From JBLIAZ01 sp047632015 (GTDB lineage: Bacteria; Bacteroidota; Bacteroidia; Flavobacteriales_C; GCA-002722245): a DNA stretch of 6,481 nucleotides. The stretch spans positions 1 through 6,481 of the forward strand of contig JBLIBC010000150.1 in the NCBI GenBank assembly GCA_047632015.1, written 5' to 3'. Shown piece after piece: positions 1 to 5,820 of the stretch. Numbering within the stretch: the stretch's first letter is position 1; every line of letters begins with the position of its first letter. Below the pieces are notes generated by a model. It was not told where the DNA came from and searched no databases. It worked only from the letters and a program-made list of their open reading frames with translations. The position numbers were made by a program, and so were the translations under genes.

Positions 1-26
1 ATTAAAACTATCAACAAAATTCTCAT
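1..26 (-). CDS. Start of a gene with an N-terminal signal-peptide-like segment (cut by window edge)
   Basis: Only the first eight codons are inside the window: an ATG at 26-24 followed by MRILLIVL, then the edge. One basic residue followed directly by a run of aliphatic residues is how a signal peptide or lipoprotein signal begins. The start lies 5 bp after the end of the repeat at 32-101. The lipoprotein gene at 134-637 starts in the same way just after the second repeat copy, with a similar hydrophobic N-terminus (MMKAILLIF). That parallel placement is the main reason to call a gene on so little sequence. Product unknown; a secreted or lipid-anchored protein is an inference. Confidence 0.4.
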
Positions 27-31
27 ACCCC

Positions 32-101
32 CAAACATAATCAATCCTTAACACATAGGGATTTAGGTGGGCGAATTGAATGCATTCTTTGGATAGTGGC
101 T
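32..101 (-). repeat. Imperfect intergenic repeat, copy A (about 70 bp)
   Basis: This copy pairs with 639-706. Over the first 44 positions (32-75 against 639-682) there are 6 mismatches, 38/44 identical. The middle 13-15 bp diverge, and the last 11 bp (91-101 against 696-706) match at 10/11. In gene orientation it begins 32 bp after the stop of the lipoprotein gene and ends 5 bp before the next ATG. Its gene-proximal edge (39-32, minus strand) reads TATGTTTG, which fits the Bacteroidota -7 promoter element TAnnTTTG; I see no matching -33 TTTG about 20 bp upstream. No long internal inverted repeat was found, so it does not look like a hairpin terminator or a canonical integron attC site. Function unknown. 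Confidence 0.75.
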
Positions 102-133
102 CCGATGAGTAATTGAACTTATGTGAATGCACA

Positions 134-637
134 TTAATCCCACCAAATTGTAACAACTCTCTGGTTTTTTCCAACTTGAATAGAATCAGGAATTGGTTCA
201 GCACCAACTGTATTTTCAGGCTCTAAACTTTTCGTCCAATTTAAAACTGTACTATCGTCTGCACTAGTGACAATGTATATCGTCCATGAAAACGGCCACT
301 TATCACCTAACGATTTTTCATTTTCAAACATAACGTCCGTTATTTCAACAAATATATCTGAGACCTCGTTCTTGGCTCTAATTTCTTGTAGCCTTTTGTA
401 TATTTCTTGAATCCCAGTATGATTATTATCGATGTTAGGAGCAAATGAAGCGTCATCAAAATTCCCCTGAAAAAAAGCATCTAAAGTAACTACGGAAGTG
501 TACCCTGGTACTTTTCGATGTGAAGCTGTGTCAATCTTAGAAATAAGATTATCACGAAGTTCAATATTTATTGTTTCATTACTACAGCCTGCAGTAATTA
601 AGCTTACTACAAATATTAATAATATTGCTTTCATCAT
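134..637 (-). CDS. Small predicted lipoprotein of unknown function
   Basis: The gene encodes 167 residues. The N-terminus is a short lipoprotein signal: a lysine at position 3, a hydrophobic run over residues 4-14, and an ITAGC lipobox with the lipidated cysteine at residue 18. The mature protein should therefore be anchored to a membrane facing the periplasm or cell surface. Threonine at the -3 position of the lipobox is unusual but tolerated in loose lipobox patterns. The rest is a soluble mixed domain of about 150 residues, with an acidic and asparagine-rich stretch near residues 54-73 and a tryptophan-rich end (TIWWD). I do not recognise the family. Two ATG codons stand in tandem at 637 and 634, and either could be the start. 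The gene begins 1 bp after repeat copy B, so any promoter must lie within the repeat or further upstream at the toxin-antitoxin operon. Confidence 0.75.
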   Translation of the reverse strand: MMKAILLIFVVSLITAGCSNETINIELRDNLISKIDTASHRKVPGYTSVVTLDAFFQGNFDDASFAPNIDNNHTGIQEIYKRLQEIRAKNEVSDIFVEITDVMFENEKSLGDKWPFSWTIYIVTSADDSTVLNWTKSLEPENTVGAEPIPDSIQVGKNQRVVTIWWD

Positions 638-638
638 T

Positions 639-706
639 CAAACTTAATCAATCCTTAACAAATGGGTTCTTAGGTGGGCGAAGTAATTGGTGGGTGGATG
701 GTGGCT
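639..706 (-). repeat. Imperfect intergenic repeat, copy B (about 68 bp)
   Basis: This is the second copy of the repeat at 32-101. It begins 30 bp after the yoeB stop codon and ends 1 bp before the tandem ATG of the lipoprotein gene, the same placement that copy A has relative to its neighbours. Its gene-proximal edge (646-639, minus strand) reads TAAGTTTG, again fitting TAnnTTTG. The best conserved blocks in gene orientation are TTCGCCCACCTAA and GTTAAGGATTGATTA. GTTAAGG resembles the GTTRRRY core of integron attC sites but fails at the last base, and no partner RYYYAAC box is visible. Role unknown. Confidence 0.75.
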
Positions 707-736
707 AACTGAACTGGCTACTTCTTCCCTATTATT

Positions 737-1000
737 TTAATAATGGAACCTACATTGAACAATAGTGATAGTATCAATTGTAGCCTCGTAAACCAGTCGG
801 TGTTCACCATCAATTCTTCTAGACCAAAACCCTGCTAAATCATACTTTAGCGGCTCTGGCTTACCTATCCCCTGAAAAGGGTCGCCACTGTTAATGGCCT
901 TTATCAGTTTATTAATCTTCTTAACTATTTTCTTGTCTTGACCTTGCCAATACATATATTCATTCCATGCATTGGTAGTGAAAGTAATTTTTCTTTTCAT
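737..1000 (-). CDS. yoeB: YoeB-family toxin, ribosome-dependent mRNA endonuclease
   Basis: The product is 87 residues, the usual size for YoeB/Txe toxins. In the family, YoeB binds the ribosomal A site and cuts mRNA, stopping translation until the antitoxin is restored. The family core is easy to read: YWQ near residue 18, IVKKIN at 25-30, GKPEPLK at 46-52, GFWSRRI at 57-63, EHRLVY at 66-71 and a C-terminal CRFHY. By alignment with E. coli YoeB, Glu49, Arg68 and His86 correspond to catalytic Glu46, Arg65 and His83, and the terminal tyrosine is also kept, so the toxin should be active. Its ATG overlaps the antitoxin stop in an ATGA junction, indicating translational coupling. The order antitoxin-toxin is standard for yefM-yoeB. 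Confidence 0.95.
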   Translation of the reverse strand: MKRKITFTTNAWNEYMYWQGQDKKIVKKINKLIKAINSGDPFQGIGKPEPLKYDLAGFWSRRIDGEHRLVYEATIDTITIVQCRFHY

Positions 1001-1254
1001 TCTACTAAATCCTTTTCAATCACTTCCCCATTACGTGCTTGTGCAATTGATTCACGAAGTCTACCAGCATTCTTAGGACTAGATAATAGATGAGCCGTTT
1101 CCATCATTGAATTATATTCAGCTAAAGAAATAACTACTACTCCCTTTTTCTTACTTCTAGGAATAATTATAGTTTCGTGTTCGTCAATTACTTCGTCCAC
1201 ATAAGACTTAATATCTTTTCTAAATTCACTAATTGTTGTTGTTTGTAATCCCAT
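997..1254 (-). CDS. yefM: YefM/Phd-family antitoxin
   Basis: The product is 85 residues, the normal length for YefM. The N-terminal half (TTTISEFRKDIKSYVDEV, then ETIIIPR and GVVVISLAEYNSM) is the Phd/YefM DNA-binding and dimerisation fold. The C-terminal part (ETAHLLSSPKNAGRLRESIA, ending IEKDLVE) is close to E. coli YefM and forms the segment that wraps and neutralises YoeB. In the family the protein is labile, represses its own operon, and represses more strongly as a complex with the toxin. The ATG at 1254-1252 gives the expected family N-terminus. The last codon and TGA overlap the yoeB ATG. Probable operator sites lie about 80-110 bp upstream, and the insertion sequence begins 157 bp upstream of the start. 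Confidence 0.95.
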   Translation of the reverse strand: MGLQTTTISEFRKDIKSYVDEVIDEHETIIIPRSKKKGVVVISLAEYNSMMETAHLLSSPKNAGRLRESIAQARNGEVIEKDLVE

Positions 1255-1332
1255 AACCTATCGTTTTTATTTACCATTATCATCTATCTCATTTCGAGAC
1301 CATGTTATAAATATACGAATAATATACAATTT

Positions 1333-1362
1333 TGTACGTTATTACGTACGTAATTTTGTACA
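1333..1362 (-). promoter_or_regulatory. Probable YefM(-YoeB) operator: three GTAC-centred hexamers at 12-bp spacing
   Basis: Three hexamers, TGTACG (1333-1338), CGTACG (1345-1350) and TGTACA (1357-1362), are spaced exactly 12 bp apart. The central one sits in a perfect 14-bp palindrome, ATTACGTACGTAAT (1341-1354). The outer two are each preceded by AATTT, making a direct repeat AATTTTGTAC at 1328-1337 and 1352-1361. In E. coli, YefM-YoeB autoregulation uses palindromes with TGTACA cores about one helical turn apart. The matching core and spacing directly upstream of a yefM-yoeB pair make an operator the best reading. The core promoter itself is not clear; an AT-rich stretch TATATTTATAAC around 1305-1316 is a possible -7/-10 region. 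Confidence 0.65.
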
Positions 1363-1411
1363 TTAATTTAGAGAATGGTCTTGTTAATCAATTACGACTA
1401 TCCAAAAACCC

Positions 1412-1428
1412 GGTTCTGTCGCATTAAG
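1412..1428. repeat. IS6 terminal inverted repeat, transposase-distal end
   Basis: GGTTCTGTCGCATTAAG matches the inverted repeat at 2175-2191 at 16 of 17 positions. The one difference is C against T at position 11. It lies 11 bp beyond the transposase stop codon. Confidence 0.9.
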
Positions 1429-1439
1429 TTCTCTTAAAA

Positions 1440-2123
1440 CTAAGAAAACTTAATCATACATACTACCAAAGCACAAAACGTACGATAGTTAGTCGACTTA
1501 CTGTTTTTAACTTGATTCTTTCTTATCATTTGCATTACCTCAACTCCACCAATTGTTCGTTTAGCTGACTCAAACTCCTTGAATCCTAAACCTCGTTGTA
1601 GCCTCCACTTTATATGCCGATGGTCCTGTTCAACAATGTTGTTAAGATACTTGCGTTGCCTAATCTCAATACTCGTGCAGCACCTCTTATTGTAAATACG
1701 AATAGCATGAGTATTACTGCCGCTCTTGTCAATATTGATTATCTCAGGAACTCCATTCCTGTCAATTGCTTTAATCAAAAACGATTGGGCTGACATACGC
1801 TGCCTTCTCTTTGTAAGCAAGAAGTCCACTGTATTACCTTGCTTATCAACTGCACGGTATAGGTAACGCCACTGACCTTTCACTTTAATATACCTTTCAT
1901 CCATTCTCCATCGCTTCCCTACTTGATGCTTATTATTGCGTACCCTTTGGATTATGTATGGAGTGAACGTGAATACCCATCTTTAGATAGTGGGATAGTC
2001 AATCGACACGCCTCGCATTTGCAGCAATTCTTCAACTTCTCTATAGGTGAGTCCGAACTTAAGTTTTGAGTAAACTGCGAAAAGAATGATTGTCTTTGGG
2101 AATCTATGACCTTGAGTATTCAT
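1440..2123 (-). pseudogene. IS6-family DDE transposase interrupted by one nonsense codon
   Basis: Reading from the ATG at 2123-2121, the frame runs 227 codons to the TAG at 1442-1440, full length for the family. A single in-frame TAA at 1985-1983 (codon 47) interrupts it. Before the stop it reads MNTQGHRFPKTIILF and ends VSIDYPTI; after it, RWVFTFTP continues in the same frame, so this is a point nonsense change and not a frameshift. The affected site is in the helix-turn-helix segment (family pattern TI-Q/Y-RWV); one C-to-T change in CAA would produce it. The catalytic triad is intact: Asp75 in WRMDERYIKVKG, Asp132 in NIDKSG, Glu165 in NNIVEQDHR with Lys172 following. A restart at Met74 would give a 154-residue protein (1440-1904) with the catalytic domain but no DNA-binding N-terminus, probably unable to transpose alone. 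Confidence 0.9.
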
Positions 2124-2174
2124 GTTTTGAGCTATTGTTGATAGTCAAAACTAGATATTTAGAAATTGGAGTGG

Positions 2175-2191
2175 CTTAATACGACAGAACC
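2175..2191. repeat. IS6 terminal inverted repeat, transposase-proximal end
   Basis: On the minus strand this reads GGTTCTGTCGTATTAAG, 16/17 identical to the other end at 1412-1428. It lies 51 bp upstream of the transposase ATG. Confidence 0.9.
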
Positions 2192-2225
2192 TTAAACTTA
2201 TCACATACCTATTTGCAGCCGCAAT

Positions 2226-2259
2226 AAAAAAGGCTATCCAATTAGGAATAGCCTTTTTT
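2226..2259 (-). terminator. Rho-independent terminator of nrdBA
   Basis: AAAAAAGGCTAT (2226-2237) and ATAGCCTTTTTT (2248-2259) form a perfect 12-bp stem around a 10-base loop. The stem has a GGCTAT/ATAGCC core, and its A and T runs supply a U-tract on either strand. It starts 60 bp after the nrdA stop codon and is the first strong hairpin on that side. Being symmetrical, it could also stop transcripts running rightward out of the insertion sequence. Confidence 0.88.
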
Positions 2260-2319
2260 ATAACTTATTTATTACACCAGTCAACTGATGAGTATTGACT
2301 ATAACTTACCTTGTTGGTA

Positions 2320-4683
2320 TCAACCACTGCACATTTCACAGTCATCTGGATTATCAATAGAACAAGCAATTTCTGCTTGTCTTTGTTCCTCAGCTACCGC
2401 TTCTGCTTTTGGTTCAGCTAATTTTGACTTGTCTACTGTAAACTTAATGGCATCTCTTGCCGCTTTAGTTCTTAAGTAATACATTCCAGTTTTTAAACCT
2501 TTCTTCCATGCGTAAAAGTGCATTGATGTTAATTTTGCAAAATTTGGAGACTCAATGAATACATTCAATGATTGACTTTGATCAATGTATGCTCCTCTAT
2601 CAGCAGCCATGTCCAACAAATCTTTTTGCTTAATTTCCCAAACAGTTTTGTACAATTCTTTGATGTTTTCAGGGATTTCAGGGAAATCAGTTATTGATCC
2701 GTTAGCAGCAATTAACCTGTTTTTCATGTTCTCGTTCCACAATCCTAACTTAACCAAGTCCATTAGTAAGTGCTTGTTCACAATTACAAACTCTCCAGAC
2801 AATGTTCGTCTTGAATAAATGTTAGACGTATATGGCTCGAAACATTCGTTGTTGCCTAAAATTTGAGAAGTTGATGCTGTTGGCATTGGAGCCAATAACA
2901 AACTGTTTCTGATTCCGTGCTTTTTAATTTCACCTTTCAATACATCCCACTCCCATCTGTCTGAAGGCTCCACATCCCACATGTCAAATTGCAAAATTCC
3001 TTTTGATGCTGGAGAACCTTTGTAAGTTTCGTAAGGACCATCCACTTTCGCAAGGTCTTTAGACGCTGTTAAAGAGGCGTAATAAATTGTTTCAAAGATA
3101 TCCTTGTTCAGTTGTTTTGCTTCCGGAGAAGTAAACGGAAACCTCATTAAAATAAACGCATCAGCTAATCCTTGTACACCTAATCCAATTGGACGATGCC
3201 TCATGTTGGAATTTTTAGCCTCAGGGACTGGGTAATAGTTGTAATCTATAATCTTGTTTAAATTCTTCGTAAGTGTGTAAGAAACTTCAAATAATTTATT
3301 GAAATCAAACTCACCGTCTTTTACAAACATTGGTAAAGCTACAGAAGCCAAATTACATACAGCTACTTCATCAGGAGCAGTGTATTCCACGATTTCAGTA
3401 CATAAGTTTGAAGACCTAATAGTACCTAAATTCTTTTGATTTGATTTTTCGTTGCAAGCATCCTTGTACAACATGTAAGGTGTACCTGTTTCAACTTGAG
3501 ACTCTAGAATCGCAAACCAAAGCTCTTGAGCTTTTATTGTTTTTCTGCCTTTTCCAGCTTTCTCGTATTTCGTGTAAAGTTTTCTGAATTCTTCACCGTA
3601 GCAATCTGCTAATCCTGGAGACTCGTTTGGACAAAACAAAGTCCACTCTCCGTCAGCCTCTACTCTTTCCATGAACAAATCATTGATCCACATGGCGTAA
3701 AATAAATCCCTTGCTCTTATTTCCTCTTTCCCGTGATTCTTTCTTAAATCAAGGAAATCAAAAATATCTGCATGCCATGGTTCCAAATAAATTGCGAAAG
3801 AACCTTTTCTTTTTCCTCCACCTTGATCCACGTAACGAGCAGTGTCATTAAACACTTTCAACATTGGAATAATTCCATTTGACTGGCCGTTAGTTCCTTT
3901 AATATAAGAACCTGTTGCTCTGATGTTGTGAATTGCTAAACCAATCCCACCTGCTGATTGTGATATTTTAGCACATTGCTTTAAAGTATCGTAAATACCG
4001 TCGATGCTATCGTCCTTTGCTGTTAAAAGAAAACACGATGACATTTGAGGTTTTGGCGTACCTGCGTTGAACAAAGTTGGAGTAGCATGTGTAGCCCACC
4101 TTTCGCTCATCAAGTTATATGTCTCAATGGCTGAATCAATGTCCTCCTTATGGATTCCAATAGCAACCCTCATCAACATGTGCTGTGGACGCTCAACGAT
4201 TTCACCGTGAACTTTCAATAAGTAAGAACGTTCTAATGTTTTGAATCCAAAATAATCGTATCCGAAGTCTCTGTCATAAATGATGGCAGAATCAAGTTGC
4301 ATCGCGTTATCTTGGATTATTTTGTACACATCCTCAGCAAGTAACGCTGCTGATTTACCAGTTTTTTCGTCGATGTATTCGTATAATATTGTAGCTGTCC
4401 CAGAAAAAGATTTACTGGTACTTTTGTGTAAGTTAGATACTGCTAATCTTGCCGCTAACTTAGCGTAATCAGGATGCTTAGTCGTAGAACTTGCAGCAAT
4501 TTCAGCGGCCAAGTTATCCAAGGCATGAGTAGTTACACCCTCATAAATCCCTTCAATTACCTTCATGGCAATCCCAGTTGGATCAACCATTGGACTTAAT
4601 TTGTAACAAAGTTTTTTGATCCTTGCGGTCACTTTGTCAAACTTGACTTCCTCTTTACGGCCGTCTCTTTTTAGTACATACAT
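2320..4683 (-). CDS. nrdA: Class Ia ribonucleoside-diphosphate reductase, alpha (catalytic) subunit
   Basis: The product is 787 residues, close to human RRM1 (792). With NrdB it reduces NDPs to dNDPs in the cytoplasm. An N-terminal ATP-cone (about 1-90, opening MYVLKRDGRKEE) carries the allosteric activity site. The barrel follows, with the active site fully present: Cys217 (MSSCF) and Cys443 (AVCNLAS) as the redox pair, and the NLCTE motif giving Asn426, thiyl Cys428 and Glu430. Tyr735-Tyr736 (GMYYLRT) are the radical-transfer tyrosines. The tail ends DCEMCSG, where Cys782 and Cys785 pass electrons from thioredoxin or glutaredoxin. Long stretches, such as IIYDRDF, ERPQHMLMRV and MPTAST, resemble eukaryotic R1 more than E. 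coli NrdA. The ATG at 4683 gives the expected family start. It lies 84 bp downstream of nrdB, so co-transcription is likely. Confidence 0.98.
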   Translation of the reverse strand: MYVLKRDGRKEEVKFDKVTARIKKLCYKLSPMVDPTGIAMKVIEGIYEGVTTHALDNLAAEIAASSTTKHPDYAKLAARLAVSNLHKSTSKSFSGTATILYEYIDEKTGKSAALLAEDVYKIIQDNAMQLDSAIIYDRDFGYDYFGFKTLERSYLLKVHGEIVERPQHMLMRVAIGIHKEDIDSAIETYNLMSERWATHATPTLFNAGTPKPQMSSCFLLTAKDDSIDGIYDTLKQCAKISQSAGGIGLAIHNIRATGSYIKGTNGQSNGIIPMLKVFNDTARYVDQGGGKRKGSFAIYLEPWHADIFDFLDLRKNHGKEEIRARDLFYAMWINDLFMERVEADGEWTLFCPNESPGLADCYGEEFRKLYTKYEKAGKGRKTIKAQELWFAILESQVETGTPYMLYKDACNEKSNQKNLGTIRSSNLCTEIVEYTAPDEVAVCNLASVALPMFVKDGEFDFNKLFEVSYTLTKNLNKIIDYNYYPVPEAKNSNMRHRPIGLGVQGLADAFILMRFPFTSPEAKQLNKDIFETIYYASLTASKDLAKVDGPYETYKGSPASKGILQFDMWDVEPSDRWEWDVLKGEIKKHGIRNSLLLAPMPTASTSQILGNNECFEPYTSNIYSRRTLSGEFVIVNKHLLMDLVKLGLWNENMKNRLIAANGSITDFPEIPENIKELYKTVWEIKQKDLLDMAADRGAYIDQSQSLNVFIESPNFAKLTSMHFYAWKKGLKTGMYYLRTKAARDAIKFTVDKSKLAEPKAEAVAEEQRQAEIACSIDNPDDCEMCSG

Positions 4684-4741
4684 GCAGCTTGTCTTTTAAA
4701 ATTTTATATAATACTCCTCTGTAAAAGAAGGTAATTCGGTC

Positions 4742-4773
4742 CAAAGTTAATCGGATAAGGGATATACCTAAAA
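4742..4773 (-). promoter_or_regulatory. Candidate promoter in the nrdB-nrdA gap
   Basis: On the minus strand TAACTTTG (4749-4742) matches the Bacteroidota -7 element TAnnTTTG. A TTTT (4773-4770), one base off the -33 TTTG, lies 20 bp upstream, which is normal spacing. The -33 part overlaps the last codons of nrdB. It would start a transcript about 50 bp before nrdA, allowing nrdA expression apart from nrdB. This is a motif match only; TAnnTTTG occurs by chance in AT-rich DNA. Confidence 0.35.
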
Positions 4774-5820
4774 GTCTTCGTCTAAACTAAAACCTTGATT
4801 CTCACCACTTGTCGTTACACCAGCTTTTTGATACTCACCTACTCTTTTTTCAAAAAAGTTTGTTTTCCCTTGTAATGAAATCAATTCCATGAAATCAAAT
4901 GGATTTTCAGTATTGAACACTTTTTCATTTCCTAATTCCATTAATAACCTATCAGCAACAAATTCAATGTATTGGGTCATTAATTCAGCATTCATTCCAA
5001 TTAACCCTACTGGCAAAGCATCACAAACAAATTCCTTTTCCATTTCAACCGCATCCATGATGATTTCTTTCACCACTTCTTTGTCTAGTTGATTATTAAG
5101 GTGTTGTGTATAAAGTAAACACGCAAAATCACAGTGCATTCCTTCATCTCTTGAAATAAGTTCGTTAGAGAATGTTAACCCAGGTAACAAACCTCTTTTC
5201 TTTAACCAAAATAACGAACAGAAACTTCCTGAGAAGAAGATACCTTCCACTGCTGCAAAAGCAACTAACCTTTCCGCAAAAGAACCGTTGTCAATCCATC
5301 TTAAAGCCCAATCAGCTTTTTTCTTAACACATGGGATCGTTTCAATTGCATTAAACAAATGATCTTTTTCCTTGTTGTCTTTTACTAAAGTATCAATCAA
5401 CAAAGAGTAAGTTTCAGAATGTACATTTTCCATCATTACTTGGAATCCATAAAAGAACTTAGCTTCAGTATACTGTACTTCGCTTAAAAAGTGCTCTGCA
5501 AGGTTTTCGTTTACAATTCCATCACTAGCAGCAAAAAATGCCAAAACGTGCTTGATGAAATACCTTTCGTTGTCATTCAATTTGTTTTCCCAATCCGTGA
5601 TATCGGTAGACAAATCAATTTCTTCGGCCGTCCAAATACTAGCTTGCTGGTCTTTGTACATTGCCCAAATATCATCATGTTGAATAGGAAATAAAACAAA
5701 CCTGTCATTCGCTGCATCCAAAATAGGTTCCGTTGCCGACTCCTTTACTACGGTGTCTTTTGGCAAAATTTCATCCAAGTTTGGCGCTTGATCAACTGCT
5801 TGTTTTGTTTTTCCTTCCAT
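4768..5820 (-). CDS. nrdB: Class Ia ribonucleoside-diphosphate reductase, beta (radical) subunit
   Basis: From the ATG at 5820 the product is 350 residues. It is the diiron protein that generates the tyrosyl radical used by NrdA. By alignment with mouse R2, and numbering from this ATG, the metal ligands are Asp100 (AASDG), Glu131 and His134 (MENVHSE), Glu192 (AVEGIFF), and Glu226 and His229 (RDEGMHCDF). The radical tyrosine is Tyr138 (SETYSLLID), and Trp63 (SIWTAEE) fits the radical-transfer tryptophan. The presence of the tyrosine and all six carboxylate/histidine ligands indicates class Ia and argues against tyrosine-less class Ic. The C-terminus FSLDEDF is the peptide that docks on the alpha subunit, as FTLDADF does in mouse. 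About 30 charged residues (1-30) precede the conserved EPILDAANDRF and look disordered. A longer frame from a TTG at 5892 adds 24 unsupported residues; I prefer the ATG. Confidence 0.97.
   Translation of the reverse strand: MEGKTKQAVDQAPNLDEILPKDTVVKESATEPILDAANDRFVLFPIQHDDIWAMYKDQQASIWTAEEIDLSTDITDWENKLNDNERYFIKHVLAFFAASDGIVNENLAEHFLSEVQYTEAKFFYGFQVMMENVHSETYSLLIDTLVKDNKEKDHLFNAIETIPCVKKKADWALRWIDNGSFAERLVAFAAVEGIFFSGSFCSLFWLKKRGLLPGLTFSNELISRDEGMHCDFACLLYTQHLNNQLDKEVVKEIIMDAVEMEKEFVCDALPVGLIGMNAELMTQYIEFVADRLLMELGNEKVFNTENPFDFMELISLQGKTNFFEKRVGEYQKAGVTTSGENQGFSLDEDF

Larger units (their letters stand above)
1412..2191 (-). mobile_element. IS6-family insertion sequence, 780 bp, probably inactive
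   Basis: The element is bounded by terminal inverted repeats beginning GGTTCTGTCG, typical of the IS6/IS26/IS431 group (GGTTCTGTTGC-like ends). It contains a single transposase frame on the minus strand, and its 780 bp is close to the usual 0.8 kb. No 8-bp target duplication is seen: the flanks are AAAAACCC (1404-1411) and TTAAACTT (2192-2199). This fits an old insertion, or one formed by cointegrate resolution or recombination between copies. The transposase carries an internal stop. The element separates the nrd genes from the toxin-antitoxin/lipoprotein region. Confidence 0.9.

Noticed and set aside
32..706. Canonical integron attC sites in the two repeats
   Set aside because: GTTAAGG does not fit GTTRRRY at its last base, no RYYYAAC partner lies 50-120 bp away in the right orientation, the repeats do not fold back on themselves, and identity continues past the expected recombination point. 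No integrase is in the window.
1440..1904. A complete 154-residue transposase gene starting at 1904
   Set aside because: The family N-terminus is present upstream in the same frame back to an ATG at 2123, broken only by the TAA at 1985-1983. The short frame is the 3' part of a 227-codon gene.
1905..2123. Frameshift in the transposase N-terminus
   Set aside because: Translation of the minus strand shows the same frame on both sides of codon 47 (the start at 2123 and the Met at 1904 differ by 73 whole codons), so the lesion is a nonsense codon only.
2288..5694. Plus-strand frames of 62-77 codons inside nrdA and nrdB (2288-2479, 2585-2818, 4280-4468, 4889-5092, 5491-5694)
   Set aside because: They are antisense shadows of highly conserved coding sequence, with no recognisable product.
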